Below, in pieces: positions 6,563 through 14,399 of a stretch of 38,711 bases of DNA (positions are counted from its first letter, which is position 1; every line of letters starts with the position of its first letter). Source of the DNA: Candidatus Omnitrophota bacterium (GTDB lineage Bacteria; Omnitrophota; Gorgyraeia; Aquiviventales; Aquiviventaceae); NCBI GenBank assembly GCA_016198905.1, contig JACQHR010000004.1, positions 67,485 through 106,195 of the forward strand. The letters run 5' to 3'. Made by a program: the position numbers and the translations under genes. The notes beneath the pieces were generated by a model, which saw only the letters and a program-made list of their open reading frames with translations, did no database searches and was not told the DNA's origin.

Positions 6563-7657
6563 ATGTCGCTTATCGTCGTCGGAGTGAATCATCGCACCGC
6601 CGCACTCGCCTTGCGCGATCGGCTGGCTGTTTCCTCGTGCGAGCTTCCCGCTACTCTCTTTGAGCTGCGGACGGCCGCAGACTTGGAGGAAGTGGTCATC
6701 CTGTCCACGTGTAATCGGTTAGAGTGCTACGGGGTGACCCAGGATCCCACCACGGCCTACCGGCACGTGGCAGCATTTCTCGCACGCCGAGCGGGTCTTG
6801 CCGTTGAACGCGTTCACGCGCGACTCTATGGTTTCACTGACGTCGATGCGGTGCAGCACGGCTTTCGTGTCGCTGCCGGGTTGGATTCCATGATCCTGGG
6901 CGAATCAGAGATTGCCGCGCAGGTCAAACAAGCCTACCACGTGGCGCATGCGGCGGGTGCCACCGGAGTGGTGCTCAATCGGCTCTTCCAGAAAGCCATC
7001 CACAGCGCGAAGGTGGTGCGTTTCCGGACGCGCATCGCCGAGGGCCAGGCGTCGATCGGCTCGGTAGTCGTCGCGCTTACCAGAAACCTGTTCGCGAATC
7101 GTTTGCAAGATCGTCAGGTGTTGCTCTGGGGTGCCGGTAAAGCCGCGGAGACGACCGCGCGCCATCTCATCAAGCAGGGCGTTCAAAAGCTGTGGATTGT
7201 CAATCGCACCGCCGGCAAAGCTCAGGAGTTGGCCGCGCTGTGTCAGGGTGGCTGGCTCTCGTGGGAGCAAGCACTGCGACATCTGGCCCACGTCGACGTC
7301 GCGATCGTCTGCACCCAGGCCCCGCACTACGTGATTGATGAAGCGGATCTTGCAGCCGTCTGGCCGCAGCGGGGCGGTCGGCCCCTCCTCATCGTGGACC
7401 TGGCGGTGCCGCGCAACGTTGATCCTATCCTGCGGCAGCACCCCGGGGTGCGGCTGTACAACATCGATGATCTACAGTCCATTGCCCAAATAGCGGTGGC
7501 GCAGCGTCAGGGTGAACTGATTTCCTGCGAAACACTCATTCACGAGCAAGTGGGGCAGTTTGTCAGATGGTGGAGCGGCGCATCACACAAGGAGCAGATG
7601 GCATGTCGCATCGCGGGTCAGGGTACAGAGGCTTTGTCGTTGTTGGTTTCAGCGTAG
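6563..7657 (+). CDS. hemA: Glutamyl-tRNA reductase, short C-terminus
   Basis: HemA reduces glutamyl-tRNA(Glu) to glutamate-1-semialdehyde, the first step of C5-pathway heme synthesis. The catalytic Cys50 sits in STCNRLE at the usual place; GLDSMILGESEIAAQVKQAY and the NADPH-domain LLWGAGKAAETTARHL are intact. At 364 residues it is roughly 50-60 residues shorter than most homologues: the C-terminal dimerisation helices are largely missing and the end overlaps the following cytochrome gene by 55 bp in another frame. It leads the cytochrome cluster, behind Rex-type and Crp-type sites, so its role here is probably to raise heme supply when the cytochromes are made. A second, full-length hemA elsewhere is possible. 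Confidence 0.92.
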   Translation: MSLIVVGVNHRTAALALRDRLAVSSCELPATLFELRTAADLEEVVILSTCNRLECYGVTQDPTTAYRHVAAFLARRAGLAVERVHARLYGFTDVDAVQHGFRVAAGLDSMILGESEIAAQVKQAYHVAHAAGATGVVLNRLFQKAIHSAKVVRFRTRIAEGQASIGSVVVALTRNLFANRLQDRQVLLWGAGKAAETTARHLIKQGVQKLWIVNRTAGKAQELAALCQGGWLSWEQALRHLAHVDVAIVCTQAPHYVIDEADLAAVWPQRGGRPLLIVDLAVPRNVDPILRQHPGVRLYNIDDLQSIAQIAVAQRQGELISCETLIHEQVGQFVRWWSGASHKEQMACRIAGQGTEALSLLVSA

Positions 7658-7977
7658 TGGTGGCGTGTAGTCTGGCGCGCCCTGCCTGGGCCACATTGGG
7701 TAACTTCAAGACGCTCAAAGAAGCCTACCCTGGCAAGGACGCCAAATCGTATTCATGCAAAATCTGCCACCTCAATGCGATTGGGAAGAAGGGCGAGCTC
7801 AACGCCTATGGCTTGGCGTTGCAGAAGCTTAAAGGTGAGGGGAATGCCAAGGTGCTGACGGCAGACGACCTGCGGGCCATTGAGAAGGACGATGCGGATG
7901 GCGACGGGATGTCCAACCTTGATGAGATCAATGCGGGAACAGCCCCAGGCGATCCCGCGTCGGTTCCACAACAGTGA
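7603..7977 (+). CDS. Exported monoheme c-type cytochrome with Ca-binding-like repeat
   Basis: The ATG at 7603 has GGAG 8 nt upstream and opens a clean signal peptide ending near PAWA (about residues 1-30); the mature protein is about 95 residues. It carries one heme motif, CKICH, and near the C-terminus DADGDGMSNLDEINAGTAPGD, the acidic pattern of thrombospondin type 3 or EF-hand-like calcium loops. The start lies inside hemA in a different frame. It is likely a small periplasmic electron carrier of the conduit. The heme motif and signal peptide are seen directly; calcium binding is inferred. Confidence 0.8.
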   Translation: MSHRGSGYRGFVVVGFSVVVACSLARPAWATLGNFKTLKEAYPGKDAKSYSCKICHLNAIGKKGELNAYGLALQKLKGEGNAKVLTADDLRAIEKDDADGDGMSNLDEINAGTAPGDPASVPQQ

Positions 7978-8019
7978 CGTCGGATCCTCGAAGATCGGAA
8001 AGAGGCGCTGGAGATTCGG

Positions 8020-9123
8020 ATGAGCGGTATCGGGCGGAAGGCGGCGAGCATCGTTAGCCTGCTGGTGCTGCTGTCGGGTTGCGCGACGACAGGCCCGCAA
8101 AAGGTCGCAGAGATCTTGTGGCCGCCGCCGCCGGAGACGCCACGTATTAAGTTTGTGGGGGTGCTCCGCAACCAAGAGGACCTGCGTGCCCTTCAGGGAG
8201 GCAAGAGCGGGCGCGAATGGTTTGAGGAGGCCCTGCTGGGTCCGAAAAAGGTGACCAGCGCTCTTCTGCAGCCGATGGGGCTGGCGTTGTCGCGGGACGG
8301 CACGCGATTATATCTCACCGACTACGCCAAGCCCGACGTGTTGGTCTTTGACTTCGCCACGAAACACGTCCGATCACTTGGTGGAAACGGGGGCGGCTGC
8401 CAAAGCCCCTTAGGGGTGGCGGTCGACGCGGCCGACAACCTCTATATCGTGGATTCAACGCCCAAACGGATTCGCGTGTTCAGCCCGAGCGGAGCTGCGC
8501 TGCGTACGATTAGCCATGAAAGCCTGGAGCGACCCACAGGGATTGCGGTGGATGCCGCGCGAGACCGGATCTACGTTGCCGATTCTGCCACAGCGTCGGC
8601 AAAGCAGCATGTGATCCGGGTATTCGACCTTGCCGGAACGTATCTTTACGCGTTAGGCGGTGAGGGAAGCGCCGGGGGTCCCCTTGCGTTTCCCACCTAT
8701 CTGACGGTAGACGGGCAGGGCCAGTTGTATGTGGCGGATACCGTCAACGGGCGAGTGCAGGTGTTTGACTCCGAAGGCCGCTATGTGAAGACCGTTGGCG
8801 AGCGCGGTGACGCCTTCGGAATGTTTGACAAGCCTAAGGGCATCGCATTGGATTCGTTTGGCAACCTCTATGTCGTCGATTCCTCCTGGAGCAACGTGCA
8901 GATTTTCAACCAACAAGGAGCAGTGCTCCTCTACTTCGGTGGGCGGGGCAAAGTCCCCGGCCTCTTGTTCAACCCCACAGGGATTGCGATCAGTCAGGAC
9001 AACCGCATCTTTGTGGCTGATGCATTCAATGCGCGGATCGCGATCTATCAGCTCATCAACACCAAGGCCGAGGACAGTTTCGCATCGCTGAAGCCGTCAG
9101 CGGCCGGCACGACGAAACCGTAG
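8020..9123 (+). CDS. NHL-repeat beta-propeller lipoprotein (first of two)
   Basis: This 367-residue protein starts with a lipoprotein signal (VLLSGC, Cys at about 21). After a Pro-rich linker (WPPPPETPRIKF) come about six NHL blades, seen as repeated GLALS.DGTRLYLTD, GVAVDAADNLYIVDS and GIALDSFGNLYVVDS units. No heme motif is present. NHL propellers bind proteins or sugars and often accompany porin-cytochrome genes; the lipid anchor places it at the outer membrane. It shares linker and layout with the protein at 13350-14399, so the two are paralogues. GGAG precedes the ATG by 6 nt. Confidence 0.85.
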   Translation: MSGIGRKAASIVSLLVLLSGCATTGPQKVAEILWPPPPETPRIKFVGVLRNQEDLRALQGGKSGREWFEEALLGPKKVTSALLQPMGLALSRDGTRLYLTDYAKPDVLVFDFATKHVRSLGGNGGGCQSPLGVAVDAADNLYIVDSTPKRIRVFSPSGAALRTISHESLERPTGIAVDAARDRIYVADSATASAKQHVIRVFDLAGTYLYALGGEGSAGGPLAFPTYLTVDGQGQLYVADTVNGRVQVFDSEGRYVKTVGERGDAFGMFDKPKGIALDSFGNLYVVDSSWSNVQIFNQQGAVLLYFGGRGKVPGLLFNPTGIAISQDNRIFVADAFNARIAIYQLINTKAEDSFASLKPSAAGTTKP

Positions 9124-9159
9124 CGAATGGGACACGAGCAGACGAGGAGGTGACACAGA

Positions 9160-9828
9160 ATGAACAGGAGATGGAGGTTGCAGCTTGGAGCGCTGGCTGT
9201 CGTAGGGGCTTGGGGGCTCTTGCCGTTGGTCGCAGAGGCGGTCACCGGCAGCCACAACATGAGCAGCAAGGCGCCGGGCGGCCAGGTGTGTATCGTCTGC
9301 CATGCGCCGCATGGCGTGCCCAAGAGCCCGCTGTTGTGGAACCACGTGTTATCCGCGAACAACTACAGCTGGAGCGATTGGGTTAAGACAACCGGCGATA
9401 CGACGCTGCCGACGAATATCCAAAGCTGGTCCGGCAGCACGAAGATGTGTTTGAGTTGTCATGATGGGACCGTGGCACTCGGCGCGCTGGCCGATGGCAC
9501 CGTGTTTGACACAAGGAAGATGACCGGCCACAATCTCATCACCACCCCCTCAGGCGACCTGAAGGGCAACCACCCGGTGGCGATCCCGTACCCCTATAAC
9601 AGGGTGAAGAACACGTACAACGGCATCACGACGGGCGATCTCGCGATGCAATCCGGTTGGGTCGCGACTCCCACCAAGGTGAAGATCTACATCGATGCGG
9701 CCGGTGGGGCGAACAACCGAGGCATTGAATGCGCCTCATGCCACGATCCGCACGGCACGGCGAACCCGAACTACCTTCGCGACAGCACGTCAGGCAGTGC
9801 TCTGTGTTTGGACTGCCACACCAAGTAG
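9160..9828 (+). CDS. Exported tetraheme c-type cytochrome, paired-CXXCH family
   Basis: This 222-residue protein has a signal peptide ending near AEA (about residue 27) and four heme motifs: CIVCH, CLSCH, CASCH, CLDCH. The segment GSHNMSS...VCIVCHAPHG...LLWN...CLSCHDGTVALG is the typical paired-CXXCH layout, also found at the N-terminus of the large cytochrome at 14371. Histidines in GHNL and GNHPV are likely distal ligands. A near-perfect Shine-Dalgarno, GAGGAGGTGA, suggests strong translation. It is probably an abundant periplasmic or surface carrier. Confidence 0.92.
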   Translation: MNRRWRLQLGALAVVGAWGLLPLVAEAVTGSHNMSSKAPGGQVCIVCHAPHGVPKSPLLWNHVLSANNYSWSDWVKTTGDTTLPTNIQSWSGSTKMCLSCHDGTVALGALADGTVFDTRKMTGHNLITTPSGDLKGNHPVAIPYPYNRVKNTYNGITTGDLAMQSGWVATPTKVKIYIDAAGGANNRGIECASCHDPHGTANPNYLRDSTSGSALCLDCHTK

Positions 9829-9850
9829 TGTCGCAGTAACCTTCGCATAC

Positions 9851-9880
9851 GGCCTGGACACCGGCTTTAACGTCCAGGCC
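9851..9880 (+). terminator. Hairpin after the tetraheme cytochrome gene
   Basis: GGCCTGGAC (9851-9859) pairs perfectly with GTCCAGGCC (9872-9880) across a 12-nt loop, 23 bp after the cytochrome stop. A T-rich stretch comes only about 12 nt later. It may be a partial terminator or an RNA stabiliser that separates expression of the first four genes from the rest. Confidence 0.4.
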
Positions 9881-9914
9881 GTTGCGCGGCCTATATTTTC
9901 CAGATTAGGGTGAT

Positions 9915-10331
9915 ATGATGCCTGATCCCACAGAGCTGTGGTGCTACGAGACGCTGCGACGTTTGCGCTGGCCTCACGGCATGACCTGCCCGCGGTGCAG
10001 CGAACGGAGGGTGACGATCCACTCGAAGTCGACGCAGTCGCCTCGACGGAAATATCTCTGCTTGCAGTGCCGGAGAACCTTCACGGATTTGACCGGCACG
10101 CCGTTTGCTCGGACGAATCTGCCGCTGCGCACGTGGGCGCTCTACCTGCGTTGGATGGAGCACGGGGGCAGGACGTCCGAGCTTGCAAAGGCGCTTGGCG
10201 TGAAGTGGGATACGGCCGCCCTGCTGCAGCGACGCATCGCCATGGCGCGAAGCGGCTCGGGACTCAGCCGTCAGCTCTGCGAGGTCTTGCAAGGCCCACA
10301 CAAGGGTGAATCGTGTGGAGGTGGGACGTGA
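9915..10331 (+). CDS. IS1595-type transposase zinc-ribbon protein without catalytic domain
   Basis: This 138-residue protein corresponds to the N-terminal part of IS1595-family transposases: a zinc ribbon with CPRC (near residue 25) and CLQC (near 50), followed by RRTFTDLTGTPFARTNLPLRTWALYL and a helix-turn-helix-like segment (TSELAKALGVKWDTAALLQRRI). The DDE nuclease that should follow is absent. It is not an obvious wreck: its TGA overlaps the GTG start of the next cytochrome gene (GTGA), and a Shine-Dalgarno for that gene lies in its last codons. I infer a DNA-binding remnant adopted into the operon, possibly as a regulator. An alternative is an insertion relic that happens to be coupled. 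Confidence 0.75.
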   Translation: MMPDPTELWCYETLRRLRWPHGMTCPRCSERRVTIHSKSTQSPRRKYLCLQCRRTFTDLTGTPFARTNLPLRTWALYLRWMEHGGRTSELAKALGVKWDTAALLQRRIAMARSGSGLSRQLCEVLQGPHKGESCGGGT

Positions 10332-11002
10332 CAGTGAAGCCCCGGCGCCCAATCGTCATGATGGTCGGCTGCTTGATGGTCATGCTGCTGACGGGCTGCC
10401 AGGCCGCCACCCGACAGAAAATGTTGTCTCTTGTCTTCGATGGGGCCACACCGACGCCGCCGCCGCCGACGCGTCGCCTGCGTCGGGATTTGCTCCGCGA
10501 AATCGAGACGCTGCAGGAGCAACTGCGCCAGGCGCGGGAAGAATCGGCACTCGCTCAACAGGGACCTGCTCGTGCGGCAGAGGCACAGACGCCCGCCGCG
10601 CCGGCACGGCCCATCGAACAGGCCCGCACGTGGGACGAGGCCGCCAAACTTCTTCCATCCAGTGACGACATGCCGGATTGGGTCAAGGCCGTTTCCGACG
10701 GCGTGATCGCGCCGAAGCCCGGGCTTGATCCACAGGCGGCTCGCGAGCCGGTGCTGCCGCTGGACGTGGAGCTGGTGCCGGCGGATGATCCGACGTACGC
10801 CGTACTCTTTCGCCATGAGCCCCACACGGCGTGGCTCTCGTGTGCGAACTGTCACCCGGCAATTTTTCAGATGAAGCGTGGCGCCGACACCATCACGATG
10901 GACAAGATTACCGAAGGGAAATACTGCGGAGTGTGCCACGGCAAGGTGGCGTTCTCCGCGGATGCGTGCGCGCGATGCCACCAAGCCATGGCGACACCGT
11001 GA
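10328..11002 (+). CDS. Triheme c7-type cytochrome lipoprotein with coiled-coil stalk
   Basis: The GTG at 10328 has GGAGGT 5 nt upstream and overlaps the stop of the zinc-ribbon gene. A lipoprotein signal (MLLTGC) is followed by a Pro-rich patch, a coiled coil (about 50-80) and an Ala/Pro linker. The C-terminal 70 residues hold CANCH, CGVCH and CARCH in the pattern of the c7-type triheme domain, with FQMKRG..TITMDKITEGKYCGVCH between hemes 1 and 2. The stalk would let the heme domain reach into the periplasm from the outer membrane, next to the barrel encoded downstream. Its TGA overlaps the next ATG. Confidence 0.88.
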   Translation: MTVKPRRPIVMMVGCLMVMLLTGCQAATRQKMLSLVFDGATPTPPPPTRRLRRDLLREIETLQEQLRQAREESALAQQGPARAAEAQTPAAPARPIEQARTWDEAAKLLPSSDDMPDWVKAVSDGVIAPKPGLDPQAAREPVLPLDVELVPADDPTYAVLFRHEPHTAWLSCANCHPAIFQMKRGADTITMDKITEGKYCGVCHGKVAFSADACARCHQAMATP

Positions 11003-11322
11003 TGTCGCTCAAACGATTCGTGCTGACACTCCTGCTGGCAAGTCTGTGGGCGGGCTGTGTCGTCGCGGCGGACGGAGATGTCGTGTTCAAACGTGAGGGC
11101 CAAGAGGGAACCACCCCGCCAGCCGTGTTCCCGCATTGGATCCATCGCATCCGCTATCGTTGCTACGCCTGCCACGCGTCCCTGTTTGAGATGAAGGCGG
11201 GTGCCGTTCGTATCACGATGGACGACATCATGGCCGGCAAGTTCTGCGGGGTCTGCCATAACGGCAAGACCGCGTGGGCGGTGACCTTTGAGACCTGCGC
11301 GCGATGCCACAAGGGACAATGA
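11002..11322 (+). CDS. Small exported triheme c7-type cytochrome
   Basis: This 106-residue protein starts at an ATG overlapping the previous stop (TGATG). It has a signal peptide ending near VVAA (about residue 23) and then a single triheme domain with CYACH, CGVCH and CARCH. The domain is a close paralogue of the C-terminal domain of the preceding lipoprotein (FEMKAGAVRITMDDIMAGKFCGVCH). It is likely a soluble periplasmic electron carrier feeding the conduit. Its TGA overlaps the ATG of the barrel gene, so three consecutive genes here are translationally coupled. Confidence 0.9.
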   Translation: MSLKRFVLTLLLASLWAGCVVAADGDVVFKREGQEGTTPPAVFPHWIHRIRYRCYACHASLFEMKAGAVRITMDDIMAGKFCGVCHNGKTAWAVTFETCARCHKGQ

Positions 11323-13343
11323 GACAGCAATGGCTTCGTCTGCTGTGGGCGGCAAGCTGGCTCGCGGCGCTAGCACTTGCGCCTGCTGAAACCGTGCACG
11401 CTCAGCTCATCGGAGCCGGAGAGCGGACCGCGGCCATTGAGATCGCGGTCGTCATGGCTCGCCAGAAGATCACCGCCACGAACGCGGAACGCACCCGCAC
11501 CAACAGCGCGCTCATCGAAGAGCGGCTCAAACTTGCGAGCACGAACATGTACGTGTTCGACCCTCGGCTGTTCAAGCTCTCGCTGGCCGGAGATTTCGGG
11601 CTATCCCAGGAGTGGCTGACAAGCCCGGGTAGTCAGGTTTCGCGCGAGGGGACTTTGCGGGGCTACGAAGCGGATCTAGCCGTGCTGGGGGAGCAGGCGA
11701 CGTCGTTGAACCTCTTTGCAAGCCGTGACCAATCGCTGCTGCTGCGGGAGCTTGCCGGCCGCAGTGAAGCCATCAACGAGGATCGGGGGATGACGCTCTT
11801 TGCCAGGCGCTTGCCTCTACCTTCGACGCTGACTTGGCGGCAGGAATTGCAGGAGGAAGAGTCCCGCACCGGGGACGTGTTTTCACGTCGCGACGATCGG
11901 CGCAACATCTTCACCTATGAAGGATCGCGCGGATGGGTGGATCGCGAGCTGAGCCTTCGGTACGAGTTCGTCGATCTCACCGCCGAGGTCCTGCCAAACC
12001 TCAGCTACAACAGTCACGAGGGCAGCGTGCTCTTCAGCTCCGATTTCGGGCCCGAGCTGAACCGGCACTGGGATTCCCAAGCGCGCTACTTCACCCGCGC
12101 CGGCCAGACTGATTTGACGACTCTCACCGTCGATGAGGGGCTGCGGTTCGAACACTCCGAGCAGTTTCAGACCGAGGGTCGGTACTTCCTGCTGTCGACC
12201 GAGACCGTGGGAGGCACCAGCACGACCCACACCGCGACCCTGCGGGCGCACCGGCAGTTCTATGACAACCTCCGCACGACACTCGGTGGGGATGCGAGCT
12301 TTCTGACGCTTCCCGGCGGCGATGAAGATATCTTCCGCAGCCAGCTCGATGCCGCGTACACCAAACGCCTGCCCGGGGCGGGCACGCTGAACGCCGGACT
12401 GGGCGGACGGATTGAATATCAGGACAACCGCTTTGAGGGGACCGAGAGCTTTGTGCCCCAGGAGACGCACACCTTTGCGACCCCCAACGCCGTGCCGGTG
12501 ACGTTGAGCAACCCGTTCATCGACACCTCCTCGCTCGTCGTGACCAAGGTGACGCTCGGCCCGCTGCCCCCCGGGTGTTTGACGCCGTCAGGCCCACCGG
12601 TGCCGCTGGTCCTCGGACGGGACTACACACTCTTGACGGTTGGCGATGTCATTCAAGTCGTGCCGGTCGCTTGCGTGGGAGCGACGCCGGGCATCAACCC
12701 GGGAGACACGATTGCGGTTGATTATCGTTTTAAAGTTTCGCCCGCGCTTGCGTTCAACACGGAGGGCTGGCGGGCAGATCTCAGCGTGGACTACCGGTGG
12801 GTGAGACCGTACGTGGCGTACCAGCAAACGGCGCAGCACCTGCGTTCCGGACGTGATGAGGGGTTGCTGGACGACCAACAATCGGATGCGGTGGGGATTG
12901 AGTTCCGCAAGGATGGCCAACGCGTCCATGCGAATCTCGTCGGTGAGCTCAGCCGGTTTACCTCCACCCGTCTCAACTATGACAGACTGCGCAGCACCCA
13001 ATTTCTCAGTTACTCGCCCCTACCTGAGGTGACCCTCAATGTCAGCGGGGAAGAGGGGCGGCTCAACTTCGACACTCCCGACCACCAGATCCACACCGTC
13101 ATGGGGCAGGTCAGCCTGACCTATGCCGCCTCAGCCAATCTTCTGGCGGAGGCCTCGGTCGGGACGCGCTGGCTCAACGATACCGTGCTGCCGGACGAGC
13201 GCCATGCGCAAGCCACCGCCAGACTGCGTTGGATACTCCGCGCGCTTGAGATCAGCCCGCGGTTCGACTGGTTCAACCGACGGCGAGGGGATACGCTGTC
13301 GGACGAGTACCGGCTGTTCTTGCACGTCATCCGTCGCTTCTAG
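11319..13343 (+). CDS. Large outer-membrane beta-barrel, putative porin of the cytochrome conduit
   Basis: This 674-residue protein has a signal peptide ending near VHA (about residue 30) and then long runs of alternating polar and hydrophobic strands separated by charged loops. It ends in Phe after LFLHVIRRF, a typical barrel-insertion signal. No heme motif is present. Around residues 395-475 a non-barrel stretch (VVTKVTLGPLPPG...GRDYTLLTVGDVIQVV) may form a loop or plug. Porins of this size next to multiheme cytochromes form trans-outer-membrane electron conduits in metal-respiring bacteria; that role is inferred from context, since barrel sequences diverge too far for recognition by eye. 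ATG at 11319 overlaps the previous TGA. Confidence 0.8.
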   Translation: MRQQWLRLLWAASWLAALALAPAETVHAQLIGAGERTAAIEIAVVMARQKITATNAERTRTNSALIEERLKLASTNMYVFDPRLFKLSLAGDFGLSQEWLTSPGSQVSREGTLRGYEADLAVLGEQATSLNLFASRDQSLLLRELAGRSEAINEDRGMTLFARRLPLPSTLTWRQELQEEESRTGDVFSRRDDRRNIFTYEGSRGWVDRELSLRYEFVDLTAEVLPNLSYNSHEGSVLFSSDFGPELNRHWDSQARYFTRAGQTDLTTLTVDEGLRFEHSEQFQTEGRYFLLSTETVGGTSTTHTATLRAHRQFYDNLRTTLGGDASFLTLPGGDEDIFRSQLDAAYTKRLPGAGTLNAGLGGRIEYQDNRFEGTESFVPQETHTFATPNAVPVTLSNPFIDTSSLVVTKVTLGPLPPGCLTPSGPPVPLVLGRDYTLLTVGDVIQVVPVACVGATPGINPGDTIAVDYRFKVSPALAFNTEGWRADLSVDYRWVRPYVAYQQTAQHLRSGRDEGLLDDQQSDAVGIEFRKDGQRVHANLVGELSRFTSTRLNYDRLRSTQFLSYSPLPEVTLNVSGEEGRLNFDTPDHQIHTVMGQVSLTYAASANLLAEASVGTRWLNDTVLPDERHAQATARLRWILRALEISPRFDWFNRRRGDTLSDEYRLFLHVIRRF

Positions 13344-13349
13344 CGTCAC

Positions 13350-14399
13350 ATGACCACAATGAAGAAAGTGCGCATCTTGAGTGTGTTGGTGATGGCTGTT
13401 GGAACCGTGTCCTGCGGGTTGACGGCGACCCAACACGTGCGCTCGCGCGAGACGTCGGTTGCGTCCTTGGTCTGGCCCGAGCCGCCGCAGCCTGCCCGCA
13501 TTCGCTTCAAACAATCCATCTCGCGTCCTGAAGATGCGGGGATCCGGCCGACGCTCTGGCAGCGCATGGTGGAGCGTGTGGCAGGCAAAGATCAAGAGGA
13601 GAGATTCATTCGCCCGACGGGGATCGCGGCAACCAATGAAGTCCTCTATGTGGCTGATCCGGGGGCGCAACAGGTGCGAGTGTTTGATCTGAAGGCGGGA
13701 CGGCGTCGACGGATCCGTCAGGCGGGACGGCAGCGCTTCGTCTCTCCCGTCGCTGTGGCCCTCGGCGCATCCGGAGGGGTCTACGTGGCGGACTCGTATC
13801 TTGCCAAGGTGTTTGCGTTTGACGCTCAGGGGCGCCTGATCGCCACGATAGCCCGCGAGGAATTCCGCCGACCATCCGGTGTCGCCTATGACGCCCTTCG
13901 AGATCGCCTCTATGTCGCCGACAGCGCAGCCCATCGGATCTGGGTATTCACCGGTGCCGGCAATCCCATAGGGAGCATCGGCCACCGAGGGACCGAGCCG
14001 GGCGCGTTCAATTTTCCGACGCATCTTGCGGTCGGTACGGATGGCCGCCTCTACGTGACGGATGCGCTGGGCTTTCGCGTGCAGATCTTCAACGCGGATG
14101 GGAGTGTGGCGGGGCAGTTCGGTCGGCACGGCGATGCCTCGGGAGATGTGGCGCGCCCCAAAGGGGTGGCTGTCGATCGCGACGGACACATCTACCTGGT
14201 GGACGCGCTGTTTGATGCGGTGCAGATCTTCGACCGGTCAGGTCGGTTGCTCTTGAGCTTCGGCCGATCGGGCACGGCCGAGGGAGAGTTTTGGCTGCCG
14301 AACGGCGTGTGTATTGACGCGCAGGATCGCATCTACGTCGCCGATTCGTACAACCGGAGGATCCAAATCTTTGAATATCTTCGGGAAGATAACCCTTAG
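13350..14399 (+). CDS. NHL-repeat beta-propeller lipoprotein (second of two)
   Basis: This protein of about 349 residues starts 6 bp after the barrel gene. A second ATG at 13359 (MKKVRIL) fits a signal peptide better. The signal ends at GTVSCG, a passable lipobox. NHL blades follow (GIAATNEVLYVADPGAQQ, GVAYDALRDRLYVADSAA, GVCIDAQDRIYVADSYNR). The linker WPEPPQPARIRF mirrors WPPPPETPRIKF in the paralogue at 8020. One NHL protein lies on each side of the triheme-barrel block, which suggests a paired scaffold at the outer membrane. The last 29 bp overlap the next gene. Confidence 0.85.
   Translation: MTTMKKVRILSVLVMAVGTVSCGLTATQHVRSRETSVASLVWPEPPQPARIRFKQSISRPEDAGIRPTLWQRMVERVAGKDQEERFIRPTGIAATNEVLYVADPGAQQVRVFDLKAGRRRRIRQAGRQRFVSPVAVALGASGGVYVADSYLAKVFAFDAQGRLIATIAREEFRRPSGVAYDALRDRLYVADSAAHRIWVFTGAGNPIGSIGHRGTEPGAFNFPTHLAVGTDGRLYVTDALGFRVQIFNADGSVAGQFGRHGDASGDVARPKGVAVDRDGHIYLVDALFDAVQIFDRSGRLLLSFGRSGTAEGEFWLPNGVCIDAQDRIYVADSYNRRIQIFEYLREDNP

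Noticed and set aside
9915-10331. A complete IS1595 insertion sequence
   Set aside because: The catalytic DDE domain is absent and no terminal inverted repeats or target duplication were seen.
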